Below, one piece after another: positions 46,499 through 53,891 of a stretch of DNA of 64,000 nucleotides. The position numbers and the translations under genes are program-made. The notes under the pieces are model-generated. The model saw nothing but the letters and a program-made list of their open reading frames with translations. It searched no databases and was not told the DNA's origin. The stretch's first letter is position 1. Every line of letters starts with the position of its first letter. Source of the DNA: Thermomonas aquatica (GTDB lineage Bacteria; Pseudomonadota; Gammaproteobacteria; Xanthomonadales; Xanthomonadaceae); contig NZ_CP040871.1 in the NCBI RefSeq assembly GCF_006337105.1, forward strand, positions 2,374,501 through 2,438,500, read 5' to 3'.

Positions 46499-47956
46499 TC
46501 AGTCGACCTTCGGCGGCGGAGGCGGGGCCGGAATCGGTGGCGGTGGCGGGAGTCCGTCGTCCCCGATCACGGTCTTGTTGCCCTTGTCGTCCACGATCAC
46601 CTGCACGCGCTGCTCGATGCGCTGGCCGTCCTTCGGCATCGCCTGCACCCAGGCCGGCGGCGCATCGCCGGCATCGCCCTCCCACTCGCGGCGCTTGCCG
46701 TCCTTGTCGACCATCACGTACTTGCGCTTCTCGATGCGCTGGCCGTCCTTCGGCATCGCCTGCACCCAGGCCGGCGGTGGCTTGCCGTCGTCGTTCCACA
46801 CCTGCGCCTTGCCGTCCTTGTCGACCAGCACCATCTTGCGGCGCTCGATGGCGCCCGGCATGCCGGGTGCGTGCGGCGCCATCGCCACCCGCGGCAGCGA
46901 GAACGGCAACGCCTTCGGCACGTTGACTTGCGCGGTGGCGCGGTTGCGGTCGCGCAGGTACTCCACCGCCACCTTGGTGTCGGCAGGCTGCGCGCGCAGC
47001 AGCTCCATCGCCTCGCGCGGATTGCCTACCGGCTTGCCGGCGATCTGCAGGATCACGTCGCCGGCCTGCAGGCCATCCAGATCCTTGCCGGCGCTCAATA
47101 CCAGCACGCCATGGTCGCTGCCGAAATAACGGCCCAGCCCGGCATCCACCGAGGCCAGGTTCAGGCCGTTCCAGCGGAAGGCCTCGGCCAGCACCGGCAG
47201 CTTGCAGTCCTCGCCCTTGCAGTCGCTGCCCAGGCGGATCACTTCGGTGCGCACGTCCGGCGCGACCATCACCCAGTCGGCGCGGTCCTTGCCGCCGGGG
47301 GCGGCGATGCGCATGCGGCGTTCCCCGCGCGGCGGCATGCCTTCGATCCGCTCGGCATCGATGTCGATGCGGCCTCCTGGGCCTTCGATGATGCGCACGT
47401 CGCCCGCGAAGTCCGGCGCATCGCCGAGACCGGGCAAGACCATCAGGCGGTCGCCGACCCTGGGCGTCAACGCCACCACCTGGATCTTGCCGTCGCGTTC
47501 GTAGCCCAGCTTCACCGGAGTCTTCGCATCCAGCGCGGCCAGCCGCTCGCGCACTTCGTCGACGCGCGCCGCGCCGCTGGTGGCCGCGAGCGCCTTGCCG
47601 TCGATGCTGACGATGCGGTCGCCGCCCTTCAGCCCGCCAGCGGCGGCGGCGCTGTCCGGGGTGACCCCGGCGATGCGCACGCCGGATCCTTCATCGGGGG
47701 CGAGCAGCACGCCGATCACCGGCTTGCGCAACACGCGCTTCTCGATCCGGACCGGTGCGTCGGCGCCGCCGTACCTGCGGTGCAGTTCGGCGAAGCGCTG
47801 CGCGGCCTTGTCCAGCTCGGCGCGGGCTTCGTCGAGTTCCTTCTGTTGCGCCGGCGTCGGCGCGGTCTGGGCGATGGCGGCGCCGGCCACGGCCAGGCCA
47901 AGTGCCAGCGCAAGCGCGGTTGGCTTGATTGAGCTGCTTTTGTTCGGGATGTTCAT
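46499..47956 (-). CDS. PDZ-domain periplasmic protein with C-terminal tandem repeats
   Basis: This 485-residue protein has a signal sequence (ALALALGLAVAGAAIA), a coiled segment (about 35-60), and two PDZ-like domains: one at about 70-160 (IGVLLAPDEGSGVRIAGVTPDSAAAAGGLKGGDRIVSIDG) and one at about 260-345 (VLVLSAGKDLDGLQAGDVILQIAGKPV). No protease domain is seen. From about residue 375 three tandem units of some 38 residues follow, VDKDGK...PPAWVQAMPKDGQRIE, and the protein ends in a proline tract. The gene lies 46 bp downstream of an ECF sigma/anti-sigma pair on the same strand, so it is likely a periplasmic partner or target of that stress system. Confidence 0.75.
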   Translation of the reverse strand: MNIPNKSSSIKPTALALALGLAVAGAAIAQTAPTPAQQKELDEARAELDKAAQRFAELHRRYGGADAPVRIEKRVLRKPVIGVLLAPDEGSGVRIAGVTPDSAAAAGGLKGGDRIVSIDGKALAATSGAARVDEVRERLAALDAKTPVKLGYERDGKIQVVALTPRVGDRLMVLPGLGDAPDFAGDVRIIEGPGGRIDIDAERIEGMPPRGERRMRIAAPGGKDRADWVMVAPDVRTEVIRLGSDCKGEDCKLPVLAEAFRWNGLNLASVDAGLGRYFGSDHGVLVLSAGKDLDGLQAGDVILQIAGKPVGNPREAMELLRAQPADTKVAVEYLRDRNRATAQVNVPKALPFSLPRVAMAPHAPGMPGAIERRKMVLVDKDGKAQVWNDDGKPPPAWVQAMPKDGQRIEKRKYVMVDKDGKRREWEGDAGDAPPAWVQAMPKDGQRIEQRVQVIVDDKGNKTVIGDDGLPPPPPIPAPPPPPKVD

Positions 47957-48002
47957 GCGGGCCTCGTGGCGATGGTGCGGGTGATGGGGCGTTCGGCTGG
48001 CG

Positions 48003-48764
48003 TCAGTCGATGCTGACCAGCGCGGCGTCGTAGCGCTGGCCGCGCGCGGCATACAAACGGTTGGTGGTTTCGATCCCGACCAGCTGCTGCAGCGCATCCA
48101 CGCGCTGGCTCCAGAGGTCGGCGCGTTGCGCGTCGCTGAGCCCGGGCTGGATCAGGGTGGCGTCGATGGCGGCGACCCGGGTATCCAGCGCGTCGCTCAA
48201 CGCGGCGCTGGCGCCGCTGGCGACGCGCTCGTCGCGGGCCAGCGCCAGCAGGCTTTCCAGTTGCGCGGACTGCGCGTACAGCGGTTCCAGGTCGGCATGC
48301 GCCGCGGCGCCGCTGGCCGCGATGCGCGCCGCATCGGCCGCTGGCGCGCTCGCGCGAGCCGGGCGTGGCGGCGATGGCATGCGGGTCGGGCGGCCGGGAT
48401 GGGCGTCCGTTGCCGCCAGATCGGGGTGGGCATCGCCGGCAACCGCGGGAGTTGCCGGCCTGGTCGCGGCAGCCGGGCGCTCGATCGATGCCGGCGTGGC
48501 CGAAGTCCGCGGCACGGATGCGGCGGTGGCGCCCCCAGGTTGCGCCGACGGCAGCATCCGCAAGGGAATCGCGACGGCGAGCAGCAGCGATGCCGCGCTC
48601 GCCAGCCACAGTGGCCAGCGCGTGCGCGTGCGTGCTGCCGGCACGGGCAGCCGCGCCTGCACGCGTTGCCAGCCGCCTGGCTCCGGCGCTTCCTGCGGCA
48701 GGGCGGCGAAGGCGTCGCCCCAGCCGCTGTCGGTGGCGCGCTCGAAGTCGCCGGCATCAGGCAT
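48003..48764 (-). CDS. Putative anti-sigma factor-like membrane protein
   Basis: This 253-residue protein has a short cytoplasmic N-terminus (about 48 residues), a single transmembrane segment at about 49-68 (WPLWLASAASLLLAVAIPL), and a long Ala/Pro-rich periplasmic region. The architecture and the overlap with the sigma gene fit an anti-sigma factor; no ZAS-type zinc motif is seen, so the family is not certain. The start at 48764 lies inside the sigma gene, 8 nt overlap, after AGGAGC. Confidence 0.65.
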   Translation of the reverse strand: MPDAGDFERATDSGWGDAFAALPQEAPEPGGWQRVQARLPVPAARTRTRWPLWLASAASLLLAVAIPLRMLPSAQPGGATAASVPRTSATPASIERPAAATRPATPAVAGDAHPDLAATDAHPGRPTRMPSPPRPARASAPAADAARIAASGAAAHADLEPLYAQSAQLESLLALARDERVASGASAALSDALDTRVAAIDATLIQPGLSDAQRADLWSQRVDALQQLVGIETTNRLYAARGQRYDAALVSID

Positions 48765-49365
48765 GGGCCTGCTCCTTCTTGTAGGCATGCGTTGAAGCGA
48801 CCGGTTCCGGCACCTGCAACAGCACCCGCAGGCGGCGGGTTCCGCGCGCGAGTTGCGATTTGCTGAAGCTCACGCTGCGCTGCATCGCCGCGGCGATCTC
48901 CTCATGGGTGTAGCCCTCGCCGTGGTACAGCCAGAGCACGCTGCGGGTGGCGTCCGGCAACTCGCCCAGGGCGCGTTGCAGCAGGGCGGCGTCGGCGGCG
49001 GCCGGTGGCGGCGGCGCGCGGTCTTCGGCGGTCGCATCGGCATCGACGCCGTCCAGTTCCGATGCCAGCCGGCGTTCGCGGCGCAGCCGCTGCAATGCCT
49101 CGTTCACCGCGACCTGGCGCAGCCAGCCCCAGAACGGGCTGCCGCCGTCGCCGCGGAATCCGCCGATGCCCGACCACAGTTTCAACATCGTCTCCTGCAG
49201 GACCTCGTCGGCCTCGTTGCGGCTGCCGCAGATGCGCAGCGCCAGGGTGAACACAGGCCGCTCGAAGCGGCGGTAGAGCTGCTCGAACGCGGCCCGCTCC
49301 CCGGCCCGCGCACGGGCGAGCAGGGATGGCGGGACGTCGATCGCGAAGCTCGAACCGGTGGCCAT
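48757..49365 (-). CDS. ECF-type RNA polymerase sigma factor
   Basis: This 202-residue sigma-70 family protein has region 2 at about 20-90 (FEQLYRRFERPVFTLALRICGSRNEADEVLQETMLKLW) and region 4 at about 125-185 (LGELPDATRSVLWLYHGEGYTHEEIAAAM, SVSFSKSQLARGTRRLRVLL). There is no region 1 or 3, as in ECF sigmas. It is followed by an anti-sigma-like gene with overlap and then a PDZ protein. The start may be the ATG at 49365 or the in-frame one at 49386. Divergent from the paraslipin gene. Confidence 0.9.
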   Translation of the reverse strand: MATGSSFAIDVPPSLLARARAGERAAFEQLYRRFERPVFTLALRICGSRNEADEVLQETMLKLWSGIGGFRGDGGSPFWGWLRQVAVNEALQRLRRERRLASELDGVDADATAEDRAPPPPAAADAALLQRALGELPDATRSVLWLYHGEGYTHEEIAAAMQRSVSFSKSQLARGTRRLRVLLQVPEPVASTHAYKKEQAHA

Positions 49366-49471
49366 GTACCTGTCTGGATGCCGCAACGCGGGAAAGGGTC
49401 GCAGCGGGTGTGGAATATCGTCCGCCGGCGGGCGTGCCTATACTCGACCCATTCTTCGGGGAGGACGTTCC

Positions 49472-50395
49472 ATGGGCTCGATACTCGCGCTGGTCGTGCT
49501 GTTCGCCGGCATCGTGATCCTGTTCAAGACCGTGCGCATGGTGCCGCAGGGTTACGAATGGACGGTGGAGCGCTTCGGCAAGTACACCCACACCATGAGC
49601 CCCGGCCTGCACTTCCTGATGCCGGTGGTGTACGGCGTCGGCCGCAAGATCAACATGATGGAGCAGGTGCTCGACGTCCCCAGCCAGGACGTGATCACCA
49701 AGGACAACGCGGTGGTCAAGGTCGACGGCATCGTGTTCTTCCAGGTGCTGGACGCGGCCAAGGCGGCCTACGAGGTCGCCCAGCTGGAAGTCGCCATCCT
49801 CAACCTGGTGATGACCAACATCCGCACCGCGATCGGCTCGATGGACCTGGACGAGTCGCTGTCCAAGCGCGACGAGATCAACGCCAAGGTGCTGGTCGCG
49901 GTCGACCAGGCCACCCATCCGTGGGGGTTGAAGGTCAACCGCATCGAACTGAAGGACATCCAGCCGCCGCGCGACCTGGTCGATTCGATGGCGCGGCAGA
50001 TGAAGGCCGAACGCGAGAAGCGCGCCAACATCCTCGAGGCCGAGGGCTTCCGCCAGGCCGCGATCCTCAAGGCCGAGGGCGAGAAGCAGTCGGTGATCCT
50101 GGAAGCCGAGGGCAGCAAGGAAGCCGCGTTCCGCGCCGCCGAGGCGCGCGAGCGCCTGGCCGAGGCCGAAGCCAAGGCGACGCAACTGGTCTCCGACGCG
50201 ATCTCCGGCGGCAACGTGCAGGCGATCAACTACTTCGTGGCGCAGAAGTACATCGAGGCGTTCAAGTCGCTGGCCGAGGCGCCGAACCAGAAGTTCGTGA
50301 TGATGCCGATGGAATCGACGGGCGTGATCGGCTCGCTGGGCGGCATCGCCGAGCTGGCCAAGGAAGCGATGGAACGCCCGAAGGCAGGGGGCTGA
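49472..50395 (+). CDS. SPFH/Band 7 paraslipin (QmcA-like)
   Basis: This 307-residue protein has an N-terminal membrane anchor (about 2-22), an SPFH domain (about 30-190, VPQGYEWTVERFGKYTHTMSPGLHFLMPVVYGVGRKINMMEQVLDVPSQDVITKDNA is its core in sequence), and a charged coiled coil (AEGEKQSVILEAEGSKEAAFRAAEARERLAEAEA). It oligomerises at the inner membrane, where such proteins organise microdomains and modulate FtsH-type proteases. The NfeD-like gene follows after 3 bp, the usual partner. GGGAGG precedes the ATG at 49472. Confidence 0.92.
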   Translation: MGSILALVVLFAGIVILFKTVRMVPQGYEWTVERFGKYTHTMSPGLHFLMPVVYGVGRKINMMEQVLDVPSQDVITKDNAVVKVDGIVFFQVLDAAKAAYEVAQLEVAILNLVMTNIRTAIGSMDLDESLSKRDEINAKVLVAVDQATHPWGLKVNRIELKDIQPPRDLVDSMARQMKAEREKRANILEAEGFRQAAILKAEGEKQSVILEAEGSKEAAFRAAEARERLAEAEAKATQLVSDAISGGNVQAINYFVAQKYIEAFKSLAEAPNQKFVMMPMESTGVIGSLGGIAELAKEAMERPKAGG

Positions 50396-50398
50396 GCC

Positions 50399-50833
50399 AT
50401 GCGCTGGGACGTGTTCGCATGGGCGGCGTTCGCGCTGCTGCTGTTCGCCGCGGAGGCGCTGGCGCCCGGTGCCTTCATGCTGTGGCTGGGCTTCGCCGCT
50501 GCGGCGGTGTTCCTGGTCGTGCTGCTGGTGCCGGTGCAGATCCCGGTGCTGGCGCAGGCCGCCGCGTTCGTGCTGCTGGGCTTCGCCTCGATCCAGGTCT
50601 ACCGCAAGTGGTTCCGCGGCCGCGAGCGCGAGAGCGACCAGCCGGCGCTGAACCGTCGCAGCGCGGCGCTGGTCGGGCGGGTGGTGTCGCTGGAGCGGGC
50701 GATCGTCGATGGCCGTGGCCGCGTGCAGATCGCCGACGCCTACTGGGAAGTGACCGGCCCGGAACTGCCCGAAGGCGCGGCGGTGCGGATCGTCGGCGGC
50801 GATGCGATGACCCTGCAGGTCGAGCAGGCCTGA
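50399..50833 (+). CDS. NfeD-like membrane protein
   Basis: This 144-residue protein has about three N-terminal helices (FALLLFAAEALAPGAFMLWLGFAAAAVFLVVLLV and following) and a C-terminal OB-fold NfeD domain (ALVGRVVSLERAIVDGRGRVQIADAYWEVTGPELPEGAAVRIVGGDAMTLQVE, beginning near residue 88). The NfeD family works with SPFH proteins at the membrane. It is the short form without the ClpP-like protease domain. It starts 3 bp after the paraslipin stop. Confidence 0.88.
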   Translation: MRWDVFAWAAFALLLFAAEALAPGAFMLWLGFAAAAVFLVVLLVPVQIPVLAQAAAFVLLGFASIQVYRKWFRGRERESDQPALNRRSAALVGRVVSLERAIVDGRGRVQIADAYWEVTGPELPEGAAVRIVGGDAMTLQVEQA

Positions 50834-50881
50834 CCGGCCCGGGCGCGCCGCATACCCGCGCGTAGGGCGGGCGGCGTCTGG

Positions 50882-50887
50882 GATAAT
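50882..50887 (+). promoter_or_regulatory. -10-like GATAAT upstream of gcvT
   Basis: GATAAT (5/6) lies 27 nt before the gcvT start codon and 48 nt after nfeD. The spacing suggests a separate promoter for gcvT-gcvH. The 81-bp gap is too short for a tandem glycine riboswitch, and none is seen. Confidence 0.35.
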
Positions 50888-50914
50888 GCCCGCCCCCCGC
50901 AGGCAGGCAGCCCG

Positions 50915-52033
50915 ATGACCCGCAAGACCGTACTCAACGAGACCCACCGCGCGCTCGGCGCGAAGATGGTCGATTTCGGCGGCTGGGACATGCCGATCCA
51001 CTACGGCTCGCAACTCGACGAGCACCACCTGGTGCGTCGCGACGCCGGCATGTTCGACGTCTCGCACATGACCGTGGTCGACCTGACCGGCGCGCGCACC
51101 CGCGAATTCCTCCGCCACCTCGTCGCCAACTCGGTCGACAAGCTGCAGAAGCCGGGCAAGGCGCTGTACACCGCGATGCTCAACCCGCAGGGCGGGGTGA
51201 TCGACGACCTGATCGTCTACTTCATGTCCGAGGACTGGTTCCGGCTGGTGGTGAACGCCGCCACCCGCGACAAGGACCTCGCGTGGATCACCGCCCAGGC
51301 TGCGGCCTTCGGCGTCGAAGTGAAGGAGCGCCCGGAGTTCGGCATGGTCGCGGTGCAGGGCCCGACCGCGCGCGAAAAGGTGATTGGCCTGCTGCGCGAG
51401 GAAGACCGCGCGCCGGTATCGAAGCTGCTGCGCTTCTCCGCGCGCGAGGCAAAGACCGTCGGCGGCGTCGAGGTGTTCGTCGCCCGCACCGGCTACACCG
51501 GCGAGGACGGCTTCGAGGTGATCGTGCCGGAAGCGCAGACCGTCGCGTTCTGGAACGAACTGCTCGCCGCCGGAGTGAAGCCCGCCGGGCTCGGCGCGCG
51601 CGACACCCTGCGCCTGGAGGCCGGCATGAACCTGTACGGCCAGGACATGGACGACACCGTCTCGCCGTTCGAGGCCGCGCTGGCCTGGACCGTCGCGCTG
51701 GACGGCAATGCCGATGGGGAGCCGCGCGCCTTCATCGGCCGCGCCGCGCTGGAAGCGCAGCAGGCGGCGGGCGTGCCGCGGCAGATGATCGGCCTGGTGA
51801 TGGACGAGAAGGGCGTGCTGCGCCACGGCCAGAAGGTGCTGACCGCGAACGGCGACGGCGAGATCCTGTCGGGCACGTTCTCGCCCAGCATCGGCAAGGC
51901 GATCGCCTTCGCCCGCGTGCCGGCCGGCGAACCCGGCGACGTGCGCGTGGACATCCGCGGCAAGGAAATCCCGGTGCGCGTGGTCAAGTTCCCGTTCGTC
52001 AGGGAAGGCAAGGTGCAGGACGGCATCCTGTGA
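50915..52033 (+). CDS. gcvT: Glycine cleavage system T protein (aminomethyltransferase)
   Basis: This 372-residue folate-dependent aminomethyltransferase releases ammonia from the lipoyl-bound aminomethyl group and forms methylene-[22 protein letters not shown] near the N-terminus, [24 protein letters not shown] and [21 protein letters not shown] are intact. gcvH follows 79 bp downstream. gcvP is not in the window. Confidence 0.96.
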   Translation: MTRKTVLNETHRALGAKMVDFGGWDMPIHYGSQLDEHHLVRRDAGMFDVSHMTVVDLTGARTREFLRHLVANSVDKLQKPGKALYTAMLNPQGGVIDDLIVYFMSEDWFRLVVNAATRDKDLAWITAQAAAFGVEVKERPEFGMVAVQGPTAREKVIGLLREEDRAPVSKLLRFSAREAKTVGGVEVFVARTGYTGEDGFEVIVPEAQTVAFWNELLAAGVKPAGLGARDTLRLEAGMNLYGQDMDDTVSPFEAALAWTVALDGNADGEPRAFIGRAALEAQQAAGVPRQMIGLVMDEKGVLRHGQKVLTANGDGEILSGTFSPSIGKAIAFARVPAGEPGDVRVDIRGKEIPVRVVKFPFVREGKVQDGIL

Positions 52034-52112
52034 ACGCCGCAGGTGAATTTCCGCCCCAAGCTTCGCTAGACTTTCCACATTCCCCCTACACACAGCTCGA
52101 CTGGAGCCAGCA

Positions 52113-52508
52113 ATGAGCGAGATCCCCGGCGACCTCAAGTTCCTCAAGTCCCACGAATGGGCCCGCGTCGAAGGCGACGGCAAGGTCACCATCGGCATCT
52201 CCGACCACGCGCAGGGCCTGCTCGGCGACCTGGTCTACGTCGAACTGCCGAACGTCGGCGACACCGTCCAGGCCGGCAACGCCTGCGCCGTGGTGGAGTC
52301 GGTGAAGGCCGCGTCCGACGTGTACGCGCCGGTCAGCGGCACGGTGGTCGAGGTCAACAGCGCGCTGGCCGACAAGCCGGAGACGATCAACGAAGACGCC
52401 TACGGCGACGGCTGGTTGTTCACCCTGGCGATCGACGATGCCGAGCAGCTCAACGAGTTGCTGAGCCCGGACGACTACGCCGAACTGCTGGAAGACGAAG
52501 ACCACTGA
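52113..52508 (+). CDS. gcvH: Glycine cleavage system H protein
   Basis: This 131-residue lipoyl carrier shuttles the aminomethyl group between P, T and L proteins. The lipoylated lysine is K65 in [47 protein letters not shown] is the family opening. GGAG lies 8 nt before the ATG. A strong terminator follows at 52540. Confidence 0.97.
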   Translation: MSEIPGDLKFLKSHEWARVEGDGKVTIGISDHAQGLLGDLVYVELPNVGDTVQAGNACAVVESVKAASDVYAPVSGTVVEVNSALADKPETINEDAYGDGWLFTLAIDDAEQLNELLSPDDYAELLEDEDH

Positions 52509-52539
52509 CGCGTCCTCGCGGCCAGCTTCGATGCATCGG

Positions 52540-52570
52540 AACCCGCGGCGGAAACGCCGCGGGTTCTTCG
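52540..52570 (+). terminator. Intrinsic terminator after gcvH
   Basis: AACCCGCGGCG (52540-52550) and CGCCGCGGGTT (52555-52565) form an 11-bp stem with a GAAA tetraloop, followed by CTTCGTTTC. It ends the gcvT-gcvH transcript 32 nt after the stop codon. Confidence 0.85.
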
Positions 52571-52927
52571 TTTCCGGATGCGCGCGATCCGCGAAGGACG
52601 ATCGGCGCGGAAAAGTTCGCGCATTTTTCGCGCAAACCGGCTTGTGCGACGCGCAAAGCGCGGCGATGCCGCAGCTTCGTCGCGCAGCGTTCCGTTTCCG
52701 CGCGGCCGGTGCCCGAGTGCCGTTCCGGCGTCGCGGGTTGCGTGCGCGGCGCGTGCGTTCGCGCGCTTGCCGCATCGAGAAAACATTCGTTTTCCCGATA
52801 TTTTTCGCGATGCGGATGATCCATGCGTCGAATCGCGCGCGCGTCGCGAACGCCTTGCCGCGCGCACCGGGCGGATGCGGTCGCCGCGCTCGTGTCGCGG
52901 GCGCGGATTTTTTTTTGCGACAGGTTG
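52571..52927. other. Intergenic region with scattered A/T tracts, no supported gene
   Basis: This 357-bp stretch contains recurrent short blocks such as AAAAGTTCGCGCATTTTTCGCGC, GAAAACATTCGTTTTCCCG and a run of nine T at about 52909-52917. Both strands are open in places but the possible products are Arg-rich and show no domain or Shine-Dalgarno. The A/T tracts with GCGC between them suggest bent DNA or protein-binding sites, possibly nucleoid-protein sites upstream of the histone-like gene. This is an inference. Confidence 0.5.
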
Positions 52928-52956
52928 TTGACAGTTGAAAAAACCGTGATTAGGTT
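52928..52956 (+). promoter_or_regulatory. Sigma-70-type promoter upstream of the histone-like gene
   Basis: A perfect -35 TTGACA (52928-52933) is followed after 17 bp by TAGGTT (52951-52956, 3/6). Transcription would start near 52964, over 320 nt before the histone-like start codon, so the message has a long leader with a terminator inside it (53100-53130). Confidence 0.55.
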
Positions 52957-52963
52957 TCGCCCA

Positions 52964-53130
52964 GCAGATGTTTCCTGCAGAAGCGAGTGATAAAACACAA
53001 CGCGATCATCGGCGGCACGACACGCACCTCCACCCGCATCATCAAACGGTGGACGTCGGCATCGCATCCTCCGCCGAATCAGGAAGCGCCCATGGTCGAA
53101 ACCTGCTGCGTCCATCGCCGCGGGTTTTTT
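52964..53130 (+). ncRNA. Possible small RNA or attenuated leader before the histone-like gene
   Basis: Between the promoter at 52928-52956 and the hairpin/U-run at 53100-53130 lies a discrete unit of about 167 nt. It could be an independent small RNA, or a leader with conditional termination controlling the histone-like gene. Short open frames occur in it: one Thr/Ile-rich frame from 52987, and a second starting ATG at 53091 after AGGAAG that reads MVETCCVHRRGFFV and overlaps the terminator. Neither is a known leader peptide. The functional call is inference. Confidence 0.35.
53100..53130 (+). terminator. Intrinsic terminator inside the leader of the histone-like gene
   Basis: AACCTGC (53100-53106) pairs with GCGGGTT (53120-53126, one G-U) around a 13-nt loop, and six T follow (53125-53130). 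It lies 136-166 nt after the predicted start of transcription and 162 nt before the start codon. Confidence 0.55.
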
Positions 53131-53291
53131 GTTGGGCGCGGGACGTCTAGGGCGGCATTGCGATGGATCGCAGGCCGCCAATCCATCCGACCGGTGCGCC
53201 TGGCGCGTCGGCGGTCGATCGCGGGTCCGATACCCGTGGTGTCTTTTGAAACTGGGCTTTACCGATATACCCATTGACGAGGAGCCATACC

Positions 53292-53681
53292 ATGGCCGTT
53301 AAGAAAGCTGCAAAGAAGGCTGCGAAGAAGCCGGCCGCCAAGAAGGCGGCGAAGAAGGTCGCGAAGAAGCCTGCTGCGAAGAAGGCTGCGAAGAAGGTTG
53401 CCAAGAAGAAGCCGGCCGCCAAGAAGGCCGTGAAGAAGGTCGCGAAGAAGCCCGCCGCCAAGAAGGCTGCGAAGAAGGTCGCGAAGAAGCCTGCTGCGAA
53501 GAAGGCTGCCAAGAAGGTCGCGAAGAAGCCCGCCGCCAAGAAGGCTGCGAAGAAGCCCGCCGCCAAGAAGGCCGCGAAGAAGCCTGCCGCCAAGAAGGCT
53601 GCGAAGAAGCCTGCCGCCAAGAAGGCTGCGAAGAAGGCCAAGCCGGTCGCTATGCCGGCGATGCCCGCTCCGATGATGTAA
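53292..53681 (+). CDS. Histone H1-like lysine/alanine-repeat DNA-binding protein
   Basis: This 129-residue protein is almost entirely built from repeated KKAAKK(P/V)AAKK units. It lacks acidic residues and has a short neutral tail (KPVAMPAMPAPMM). Such eukaryotic H1-like or AlgP/HupB-tail-like proteins bind DNA non-specifically and compact the nucleoid. There is no HU domain. GAGGAG precedes the ATG at 53292. The repeats make the DNA prone to slippage, so length may vary between strains. A long leader with an early terminator precedes it, and a strong terminator follows. Confidence 0.88.
   Translation: MAVKKAAKKAAKKPAAKKAAKKVAKKPAAKKAAKKVAKKKPAAKKAVKKVAKKPAAKKAAKKVAKKPAAKKAAKKVAKKPAAKKAAKKPAAKKAAKKPAAKKAAKKPAAKKAAKKAKPVAMPAMPAPMM
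53300..53640 (+). repeat. Tandem short repeats encoding KKAAKKPAAKK units
   Basis: Units such as AAGAAGGCTGCGAAGAAG and AAGAAGCCCGCCGCC repeat head to tail through most of the gene, with synonymous differences (GCT/GCC/GCG). The variants show that the array is not a very recent perfect expansion. Confidence 0.85.
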
Positions 53682-53729
53682 GACGCACTGGCCGGGACAT
53701 CCGGCCAGGCAGTCGCTGCACCCTGAAGG

Positions 53730-53766
53730 CCCTTCCCGTTGCCCAGGCGGGAGGGGTTTCTTTTTT
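53730..53766 (+). terminator. Intrinsic terminator after the histone-like gene
   Basis: CCCTTCCCG (53730-53738) pairs with CGGGAGGGG (53748-53756, one G-U), followed by TTTCTTTTTT. This is among the strongest terminators in the window and suits a highly expressed gene. Confidence 0.9.
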
Positions 53767-53891
53767 GTGGCGAGGCACGGCCAGCGCGCGTTGCGCACGC
53801 CGGGCAGCGGGCTGCGCCTGCGATGGATCGCGGTTGCGGATTCGAAGCGCAGTCCGGCCCGGCAGGGCGAACCTTCGAGCTGCCTGCCGGC

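Noticed and set aside
50834..50914. Glycine riboswitch before gcvT
   Set aside because: The gap is only 81 bp and shows none of the conserved tandem-aptamer blocks.
52531..52938. Arg-rich frame in the gcvH-histone gap
   Set aside because: It starts inside the gcvH terminator, has no recognisable domain and no ribosome binding site.
52987..53277. Thr/Ile-rich short frame resembling a thr-operon leader peptide
   Set aside because: No thr or ilv gene follows and there is no proper start or Shine-Dalgarno; the Thr/Ile density may be chance. Kept only as a note in the leader entry.
53300..53640. CRISPR-like array
   Set aside because: The repeats are short in-frame codons of Lys/Ala with no spacers; they encode the histone-like protein.
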